A stretch of DNA of 64,000 nucleotides from Diphasiastrum complanatum (lineage: Eukaryota; Streptophyta; Lycopodiopsida; Lycopodiales; Lycopodiaceae). The position numbers and the translations under genes were made by a program. The DNA is taken from positions 65,510,370 to 65,574,369 of the forward strand of contig CM055096.1 of assembly GCA_029204225.1 (NCBI GenBank), written 5' to 3'. Shown here one piece after another: positions 56,775 through 64,000 of the stretch. Under the pieces are notes generated by a model. The model was not told where the DNA came from and ran no database searches. It worked only from the letters and a program-made list of their open reading frames with translations. Positions within the stretch are counted from its first letter, which is position 1. Each line of letters begins with the position of its first letter.

Positions 56775-58380
56775 AAAACTGGTGGCGGAACCACGACACC
56801 TCAGGAGATTTATTCATTTCGAACTTTGATTAACCTCACGTCATACTTTGATTAGGTGATATTGCACCTTCTGCATAAACTCAAGGCGGACAATATTAAA
56901 ATTATATTGTGCGATAGGAAGCACTTATTTGCACCGGCCAGCCACATTGACATAGTCCATGCTGTAAATGATTCCCATAAACCACCCATCATCGCGGCAC
57001 GATAGTACAACCTTTCTATGGGCAGCTGATCTTGGACGCTGTCGGATGCCATCGGTTTATTAGGATCGAAAGCCAAAGTAGAAAAGCAATCATCCTATCA
57101 TGTAGCGACCGATGCCAACATTGTCAAGATTTTTGCGAACAACATGAATTGCCTAACTGTTGGATCTAGTGAGAACATATATTCCTATTGATAAGCTTGT
57201 AAGGCACGGTGGAAATCAACTAAAATTGTCGAATTGTAACGCTGGTGGATTATGGGCCAATTTGGAGTATAAGTATTGATTTTGTCCATTGGCACACCCA
57301 AATTTTTCCAATTGTTACAACGTGGCATTGACATATAATATGGATCCACTCGTAGTTGGTAAGGGCTGGCAACATAACTCCTTATATAATCAAGAGTTTT
57401 TTCAAAAACTATTGTTCTCCAAGCTGGTTGCTCCCCCAAGGCTGGTAACTTATCCAACTCTTTGCCTTCCTCTATCTTAGAGGTCTTAAGTAATCATCCA
57501 TCGCATCCTCTTATTCTTCTGTTTGGTGCCCCTGTGAGAATTGTGGCATTACCAGAACAATAATCTGGGAATTCGACTCCAAGATTTGAGTGGTTGCCGC
57601 TTTTCGTAATCTTTGATGATTGTTTTAGCCTTGGCCAGTTCGGTCGATGTCGTACGTTTTAACTTGTCAAATTTTTCTTGAAACCCTACAAATAATCTCA
57701 TTTGGTGTGACTGGACGATCAGATACTTGTGTCCCATTCAAGGGTGGTTGCATCCAATTCATCTTGAAGGCACTCTCATTCAAGCGCAGTCATATCCAAT
57801 TGCCCTTGGAGAAGCAACACCTATTGTTTGGCATCTTGGATGACTTTGTCCACTTGATCTTGCATTGTCGTCAATGTATTCTTAAGAGTCTCCACATAGC
57901 CTTCTAGAGCGCCGGTTGTTTGTTGGGCTTTCTTCATCTCAGCGTCAAACTTTGACTCATGTTGTTTGGCGACCTTAAGCTCCCGATTCAGCTGTGTCAC
58001 TTTCTGGCTGATCAAGGTATTCTTTGATCCCAATTCTGAGATATGCTGGTCCATTGCTGTTTTTTCATCTTGTATGGTCTGGATCACTCACGCAAGGTTA
58101 GTAACTAAACTCATAGTATCACCATAATCCACAGTTGGTGTTGTAGCAACAGCAGCAGCAGGTAATCCTGATCCAAAAGCTTGACTTGGGTTGCCTTGAG
58201 GTTTCAGTTGTATATCTTCTTCCTCAAATATATCCTCTTCTTCATAACCATCTGGTATAGTAGCATCGAACTGCTTTGGTGACAGAACTGCATGGTCGAC
58301 CCTGATGGTATCTTGTGCTACTTCCGCTTGATCTTGTTGATCTGTTTGAAAGGATGAATAAAAAAATGTAGAACTATCAT
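56775..58380 (-). pseudogene. Type B 3' ORF: coiled coil plus divergent NWPIIH domain
   Basis: Acidic N-terminus (DGYEEEDIFEEEDIQLKPQG), a stop near 58,088, coiled coil 58,087-57,560 (MDQHISELGSKNTLISQKV, VAKQHESKFDAEMKKAQQTT), then the domain: MDKLPALGEQPAWRTIVFEK, IRSYVASPYQLRVDPYY, YTPNWPIIHQRYNS, QDQLPIERLYYRAAMMGG. It aligns with ORF-A through QPxWR, IRxYVxSPxQL, NWPIIH and QLPIxRxYYRA while differing at most other positions, so the domain has been conserved in two sister elements. Frames are broken near 57,180 and 57,080. It lies directly before a polypurine tract and LTR-B. Confidence 0.65.
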
Positions 58381-58517
58381 GGAATTGTTCAAATTATGTT
58401 CCAGAGAATAGATGGATTCGATCAAATAGCCATCATTGGTCCAATACAACTCATCGGTGGTATCAATAAAGGGCTTGAAGATACTCTTAGCGTGCTTATG
58501 ATTTGGGGAGGGCTGTT
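58381..58517 (-). pseudogene. Linker before type B ORF, left of solo LTR
   Basis: PFIDTTDELYWTNDGYLIES, contiguous with 59,354-59,460 once the solo LTR is set aside. Matches 7,236-7,440. Confidence 0.5.
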
Positions 58518-59348
58518 TGTGAAAAATGCAAAATAAGCTTGGTAGAGGCCAAAAATCTTGTATATAGATAAACACACATGTGTGGAGCCTCTTCCCATGT
58601 GTGAAACTAGTGTACTTGTCATGTACCATAATCATATATGCTGTACATATGATTTAATTCAAGTTCTAGTAGCTAAAATGGCCAAAAACTAGTTTTCTAG
58701 ATATATAACACATGGCATCAATCTATTGATTGCATGAGCCAAATATTTTGGTTAGGTGTCATATCCCATGTGTAGAGGACAGCTCACATGTGTGGAATAA
58801 GCTGAAGTAGGCGAATTTTGACTTCTAGAAGATTTCCAAGTAGATCTCCATATAGAAGGAAAATGGACCAAAGGTGCTCAAAATAGAAGGTTTTGTCCAA
58901 GTGTCAGTTTTGCATGATGAATCATCATATGACAAAGCACCTTCACACATGTGGGATCAGAGGGATGATCAGTACCACGAGCTCCCACTTATTGTATATA
59001 TAGAGCCACATTTGGCCATAATCATTGTGAGACACCAATCTTGGTTTTGGAAGCAATTTTGAGTGATTCTCTCCATTTGTCTACATTTGTTTTGATTGTT
59101 TTGAGGTTCTATCAATGTGTACTTGATTTTCAGGTTCGAGTCCGTACTCAAAGAGTGTTTCACACGTGTGAAACCATAAAGTACACTTACCTTCAATTAA
59201 TGATTGTTCTTGTTAGGATTTTGTGTCTAGAATTGATCTAGATTGATCTTAATATGAAATAGATTGATAGATTAAGTAATCTGACAACCAATCCCTCTTG
59301 AGGATCAGATTAGGATCCACTCTTGGTCCTTTTTGTACTTTTTGCACA
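58518..59348 (+). mobile_element. Solo LTR with 5 bp target duplication
   Basis: 831 bases beginning TGTGAAAAATGC and ending TTTTGCACA, flanked by CTGTT on both sides (58,513-58,517 and 59,349-59,353). The interrupted sequence is found whole in the 7.4, 14.4 and 35.4 kb copies. A plus-strand TATA-like TTGTATATATAGAG at 58,992-59,005 suggests plus orientation. No internal region remains, so it arose by LTR-LTR recombination. Confidence 0.85.
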
Positions 59349-59353
59349 CTGTT

Positions 59354-60252
59354 TACCAGAAGTGATTCCTATGGCTGCAAGAGCGGTCTCAGTCACGTGC
59401 ACCTTGTGGGTAGCAGTCTGGTAGGTGATATAAATTTTGGACTTGCCCTCAGTCCCAGGTGCTAAAAGCCATGGTTATAAAATCTATATTGATTCTTCAA
59501 GAAAAGGCATGCTCGTGGATCCCCATTGTGGTGAGTATAGGCCCAACAAAGTATAGACACTATGGACTCCGAGATCATCCAAGTAGATTTCAAGGAATTT
59601 CTGCAAGTAATCTTTGAAGGCACAAAACAATCTTGGTACTTGATCGATAACTTTTGTAACGCTTGAAATTGCCAGTTTGTTGCAAATGTTGTTTTATGGC
59701 GATCCGCAAGTGCGATCTTAACTTGGTTGTAACCACTAAATCCATCCAAAAAAATTGTATGCTTCGGCTCAAGCAAGTCGGTCCAATATACTTTCAGTAA
59801 AGGGTACGGAAAGTGATCCTTTTTCTTCACTTTGTTCAAAGCCTTGAGATTCACACAAATTTGCATCTTCCCATTCTTCTTAGAAACAACGACAATTGGA
59901 GAAATCCATTTCGCATGTTTGATTTCGTAAATAAAGTCATCTTTGTAATCTTTGTAGCTTTTTCTTTATAAGATCCGTAATATTCGGATTATAACGATAA
60001 AATTTTGTGACCATTGGAATTGCATCAGGCATCAGGGTATTGTATGCTCAATAACCGAGGTAGGAATTCCTTTGAGATCCTTGTACGTCCAAGAAAAACA
60101 ATCTTGGTATTTGATCAATAACTTCTGTAACGCTTGAAATTGCTCGGGAGTAAGTTGTGCTCCCACTTGAACAATTTTTTTGAGTTCTCCTGGTTTAGCA
60201 AGATTCATTGGTTGTGAGTCCTGGCTGGTCCATCATAAACATCTTCCATGTC
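59354..60252 (-). pseudogene. Gypsy RT fragment of the type B element
   Basis: Pieces of RT (MQICVNLKALNKVKKKDHF, FLDGFSGYNQVKIALADR) end in the same abnormal join as the 8.2 kb copy (TNWQFQALQKLSIKYQDCF) and then jump to the end of the fragment (KITCRNSLKSTW). The YLDD box is in another frame. No RNase H or integrase follows; the linker leads to the type B ORF. It begins with VPDMEDVYDGPARTHNQ, fused to ORF-A at 60,253. Confidence 0.65.
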
Positions 60253-60935
60253 TGGGTAATACACACGAGTGATTGGCAGCTGATCTTCGACTTTGTCTGA
60301 AGGTAGCACCTTATTAATGTCAAAGAATATGGGGGGGAGAAAATTGTCCCATTTAGTTTCGATCCCCATTAGATGTTCTAAGTCCCAGACGTAAGTGGCT
60401 ACCGTGCGAACTGTAGGATCAGGGCAATTGACATAGTGATTCGCGAATGTGGTGAGAGCCCTTCTGGCATCCACATCTATAGTCCAACCATACTCTGAAT
60501 GAATGATCGGCCAATTGAAGTCTTGAATTGTGAGTTTTTCCAGAGGGGTGCCGCATTCCGCCCATTTGAATCGTCGTGTACATGGTAGGAAGTGCGCGTT
60601 CACCTGTAATTGTTGTGGACTCGTCACATAGGCCCTAATGGCCGCAGAGTCTCTTTCGAACAATTGTTGACGCCACTCTGGTTGTGATTGGAGGGCGAGT
60701 AATGCTTGCAATTCTTTGCCCTTTATTGTCTGAGCTAAAAACGATATCTGCCAACCGTCTCTTGATGATTCATGGGTATACTTTGATAGGAATTCGTTTA
60801 TTTTCTCCTCCACAGACTTTGGTCTTTGGAAGGCCCGACTGGCAGATATCGTGCGCGAACCTCTGGATGATGTGGCTTGGCTTTGGCTGGTATCTGCACC
60901 TTGTCTCTGGTCTCGCATCTTAGCAGCCATATCCG
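60253..60935 (-). pseudogene. ORF-A NWPIIH domain inserted within gypsy pol
   Basis: The longest unbroken version of the domain, 241 codons with its fused tail: GADTSQSQATSSRG, EEKINEFLSKYTHESSRDGW, EWRQQLFERDSAAIRAYV, NWPIIHSEYGWTIDVDARRA, MGIETKWDNFLPPIFFDIN. It then reads ITRVYYP straight into the gypsy linker DMEDVYDGPARTHNQ in frame. At the other end it joins gypsy sequence near 60,935. It therefore lies between gag-protease and RT instead of at the 3' end. Confidence 0.7.
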
Positions 60936-62075
60936 TTTGTCATTTTCTCCTTCAGCATATTGATCTTAGCCCGACTAGTCATGTTCTGGTTTTCTGTCAC
61001 CTGTGTAGAAGATGACGTTGTAACTGAGTCTATCTTGATTGACTTCAAGGAATCCAACACCTGATTTTTGCCCTTTTTTGTCATTTTGGTGGGTTCATCC
61101 TTGTTGTCTCTCATCAGGACTGCCGTGACATTCGCCTCATGGTTGCGAATATCAATATCCACTGTAGCTATCGCCTCTTCGAGTAGATCACTCCATCATA
61201 TCACCTGGTTGTAGCGTTGCTTCAACTGATTCTTCTTATTCGCAGGTGCCTTGGGTGGATCGATCCTTGAGACTTTCGCCATAGTAGACTTTTGCAGTGG
61301 TTGAGCTGGTACTTTCTTGGTTTCGTATCAATCTGGATCCATGTGGTGTAGGACCTGCTCATCAGTCAGCTCAATTTTCTTATTATAAGTTAGAACATGC
61401 TGCCAAGGGACTAGATCATCATCCACTGGGTTCTCAATAGGTTCCATTGACAGCCATGCTACGTTTATCATATTCACCCCAAAGGTGATTGGTGTGTCCA
61501 TAGTGTAACATTTGGGTGAAGATGTACTGGGTTCCGGAGCTGATTCATATTGACATGTCCGGCAGTCAATAGTTGCTAATGCATTTGTCCATCTTACGAC
61601 ATTTGTCTCTGTATCATAGTGACCTCCCTTGGCTGGCCTTGGGCGATCAATCGTTTGATCTGTCGTAGATGATCCGTCATCAGCCTTGGATGCAATAGGT
61701 TTCACCGCCCATGTGGTTGGATCAACCTTTACAGCCTGTTCTCTGTTTTTGAAGGTGAGATTATAAATGGTTCATCTGGTCCGTACCATTCATCCTGCTA
61801 AGGTTGAGGTGGCATTTGCATCTCTGGTTCCGCTACTGTCAGGTTTACATGGGCCACTTGTTGATTGGCTGGCCCTGGTGGTGCAGGTAAGGCCATACGC
61901 TGTTGTTGATTCGGTGCACCGTACCTTGGTGTCGCGTTGGGTGCCTCTTGATGGTAAGAATAAGAAGTTTGATAAGGAATTCTCTTCTGTTGAACAATCC
62001 GGGGGTTAAACGGGCAAAATGCTATATCGTGCGATGTTGCATTGCACAGATGACAAAATCTATGTGTCAATCTCA
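60936..62075 (-). pseudogene. Gypsy zinc knuckle and gag-pol linker
   Basis: 62,070-61,798 holds a CCHC knuckle (CHLCNATSHDIAFC) and a Pro/Gln-rich tail. 61,705-61,328 holds RWTNALATIDCRTCQYES, MDTPITFGVNMINVAWLS and WQHVLTYNKKIELTDEQ, the intact form of the segment found truncated next to the tRNA-like copies. 61,162-60,920 (NHEANVTAVLMRDNKDEP, EKMTNG) precedes the ORF-A insertion. No clear DSG/DTG protease motif is visible. Confidence 0.55.
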
Positions 62076-62249
62076 GATTTTGCTTTAGGACTGGACACTC
62101 GTTCGCTGTATGGTTCTACGTGCACACTGAACACCATACATTCTCCCGTCTAGGATACTACAGCTGGTTTGGTTTTGGTTGATGTGGCGTTACTGCTATA
62201 GCTCCTTGTAAGGCTTTCAGTTTATGGTCAAACTACGCCGTAAGTTGCT

Positions 62250-62948
62250 CCATCTATTGTTTGTGTAATTTTGTCATTTGCTCCAACAACAATTCTATGG
62301 ATAGAGCATACGCGTTTGATGATGATGATGCTAACAAGGGAGTAGAAGTGTGGGTGGATGGATATTCGTCATCAGATCCCTCATCCTCTTCCCTGATGGC
62401 ATCTTCCATAGCTTCTTGTAGAGTAGCGTACTGCCCCCGTCGTTTCAGTTCTCTTCTCATGCTTCGTGGTAGTCCGGCTAGGAACCACATGATCACCGCA
62501 TGATCGGGAGTTAGGGCTGCACTGCACTCGAATTGTAGGTGTTTGACCCATTCAATATAGTCCCTGACCCTTTCTCGTTTCCCCATCTTAACTTTGCTCA
62601 GCAAGAGAAACGGTCGTCCAAAAACTTTTTTGGTTTAAAGTGCGTAATGAGAGCCGTTTTAACCACCTCCCAGATAGATTTTTCTTCCTCTGACAAGTTG
62701 AAAAACCAATCCTAAGCCACTGCCAATAGGGACATAGTAAACAACATCAGCTTTTCCGCAGGTGTTCGTTTACCGTAGATTTCACAAGCTTGCTCGTAGA
62801 TCTGGAGGAATCGGATGGGATGTGATGATCCGTCATATTTTGGTATTTTCATCCGTGGTGCTCTTCGGACTGCTTGCAAGGGAGCGACAGGTACGGGTTG
62901 GCCCATTGGATCCATTGGTACTGGTTCCGATTCTGTCTCTTGTTGCAC
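62250..62948 (-). pseudogene. Gypsy gag of the type B element
   Basis: KIPKYDGSSHPIRFLQIYEQ, MLFTMSLLAVA, a TAG stop, DWFFNLSEEEKSIWEVV, FKPKKFLDD, then after a frame shift near 62,600 LLSKVKMGKRERVRDYIEWV and MWFLAGLPRSMRRELKRR. This is the standard Ty3/gypsy gag core. Two lesions make it non-functional. A plausible start is the Met at 62,948, some 1 kb from the primer site. Confidence 0.75.
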
Positions 62949-63014
62949 AGCTACTAATCTGGGAAGGTGTGGTGCTTGATTTGCTATCTTTCATGCTATT
63001 GCTGGATCTGGGTT

Positions 63015-63650
63015 AGATTTCACTATAGAATTGTTTGCAAGAGTTAACTCTCGCAAGAAGTGAAAATTTTACTGTCTGCGAGGGTTCAAAACCACTATTT
63101 TGGCTTAATCTTCACCAAATCTTTGTACTAACTCTCGCAGGCTTCCTCACTGATGGAAATTAATATTCTAAATTGATTGATAGGGTCTACGAGATTCTTA
63201 CTGGAATGATTTGCAGGATCTTCACTCTTTTAGTGATTTTTTAGCACTTAAACCCAATTTCCTGATCACTGAAATCAAACTAGCTCTCGCAAGCTCTTCT
63301 GTGTCCTGGTCTCACTAAGATGGAATTTCAGAATCCTCTGCGAGAGTTCTTGCTCACTGCAACTAAAAATTTTGTTGTCTGCGAGGGTTCACTGGTACTT
63401 TCTCACCTTTTTTTCACTGGGAATTCTCGCACAGGCATCGCAAGCTTCTCTGTCTCCTGGTCCCAATGAGATGGAACTTTCGAGGGCTCTGCGAGTTCTT
63501 ATAAAGATTTGATTTTTTTTTTAATTTTTTCAAGGGTTTTTTGAATTTTTTATGATTTTTCTCTGATTTTTGCAATCTGCTTGGAACTAACTCTCGCAGG
63601 CTTCTATGCAGGTCTGGGACAATACCCTAGAGCTGCTGCCAGTCATGCAA
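63015..63650 (-). repeat. Leader with many CTCGCA/TGCGAG repeats
   Basis: In about 600 bases of gypsy leader the plus strand has at least a dozen CTCGCA(G/A)G, GCGAGGG(TTC) or GCGAGAG words, some within longer repeats (CTGTCTGCGAGGGTTC twice; CTCGCAGGCTTC twice; TCTGTGTCCTGGTC and TCTGTCTCCTGGTC). A dyad GCAAGAGTTAACTCTCGC lies at 63,039-63,056. The sequence is not coding. Confidence 0.7.
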
Positions 63651-63944
63651 AGGGTAATTCTCACTGATTTTAGAGATATAAAAATTTGATGAGATTTTAG
63701 GCTCTTTTTCCCTCCAAAGTACAGATTGGTGTGTTTTTTGGGTTTTTTTGCTGGTTGGTTTGGGTTTCAAGCCCTTAGAGGCTGTTCAGGGCCTCCTCTA
63801 CCCTCTCACACCTCTTCCGCTAGCTGTAAACAGTCCAAACACAAAAAAATACAAAAAACTAATTCTAAACACCCAAAAATCTACCTAAAACTACTCTAAA
63901 TAGCAAGAAAATAGCTAAAATGCAACTAAACTAGTTAGTGCCTA
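63651..63944 (-). other. Gypsy leader next to the primer site
   Basis: Untranslated sequence between the CTCGCA repeats and the primer site; A-rich near 63,840-63,930. Nothing else is recognised. Confidence 0.4.
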
Positions 63945-63962
63945 TCCCTGGCAATGGCGCCA
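63945..63962 (-). promoter_or_regulatory. Primer binding site, tRNA-Asp type
   Basis: The minus strand reads TGGCGCCATTGCCAGGGA, one base from the LTR end. It matches the 3' end of plant tRNA-Asp (recalled) at most positions. Confidence 0.8.
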
Positions 63963-63963
63963 C

Positions 63964-64000
63964 TGTAGGGTTGAAGATCTTGCGTAGCATAGCCCTCCCG
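63964..64000 (-). repeat. Inner end of LTR-A, 5' LTR of the type B gypsy element
   Basis: The last 37 bases of an LTR (...GCAAGATCTTCAACCCTACA on the minus strand), matching the ends at 9,792 and 16,240. It continues beyond the window. Confidence 0.75.

Noticed and set aside
63015-63650. CRISPR-like array
   Set aside because: The repeated words are short, irregularly spaced and in both orientations, and the sequence is plant nuclear.

Overview
The window looks like a gene-poor, repeat-dense stretch of a large nuclear land-plant genome. The evidence is nested LTR retrotransposons of both plant superfamilies (Ty1/copia with DSGA protease and YVDD RT; Ty3/gypsy with a tRNA-Asp-type primer site and a GPY/F integrase tail) and one intron-bearing plant SIN3-like gene with GT-AG introns. 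The lineage cannot be fixed from this sequence. A pseudogene at 24.1-26.6 kb resembles, from memory, an uncharacterised transposase-like family I associate with mosses, lycophytes and ferns, which is a weak hint of a seed-free plant.

Layout. 0-7 kb: a gypsy element on the minus strand (LTR 'L2', Asp primer site, gag with zinc knuckles, pol deleted down to the GPY/F tail, then a coiled-coil 3' ORF, type C), next to an oppositely oriented L2 LTR and a copia gag scrap. 7-17 kb: a head-to-tail array of a chimeric element, composite A, whose complete unit is 9,792-17,036. On the minus strand it reads LTR-A, short spacer, antisense tRNA-like sequence, gypsy fragments including RT, copia protease end plus integrase, a novel coiled-coil/'NWPIIH' ORF, LTR-A. 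17-22.2 kb: truncated unit and element G (iMet-type primer site, gag). 22.2-23.3 kb: broken LTR-A and ORF-A. 24.1-26.6 kb: intron-containing DDE-like pseudogene. 26.8-30.9 kb: a copia element spoiled in its reading frame by a single stop codon. 30.9-38.1 kb: second copy of composite A. 37.5-40.0 kb: a 2.5 kb inverted repeat made of LTR-A and ORF-A. 40-45.4 kb: second copy of the ORF-A/G fusion. 45.4-49.8 kb: copia gag-protease scrap, L2 LTR and a second type C ORF. 49.9-51.8 kb: the only host gene, the 5' end of a SIN3-like corepressor on the minus strand, with promoter and exons covering PAH1. It stops where the repeats begin. 52.9-54.4 kb: copia gag scraps around an L2 LTR. 55-64 kb: a gypsy element related to A (LTR-A end, Asp primer site, gag, knuckle, RT, type B 3' ORF, PPT, LTR-B), interrupted by a solo LTR with a 5 bp target duplication.

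How the parts fit. At least three related or convergent gypsy lineages carry an extra ORF between pol and the 3' LTR, the position an envelope-like gene takes in some plant elements. Each encodes a long coiled coil plus an unrecognised globular domain. This ORF has been shuffled with copia modules to give composite A, which is present twice with the same internal junctions and was therefore copied as a chimera. None of the element reading frames is intact. The SIN3-like gene appears to continue leftward, either through an intron filled by the repeats or not at all.
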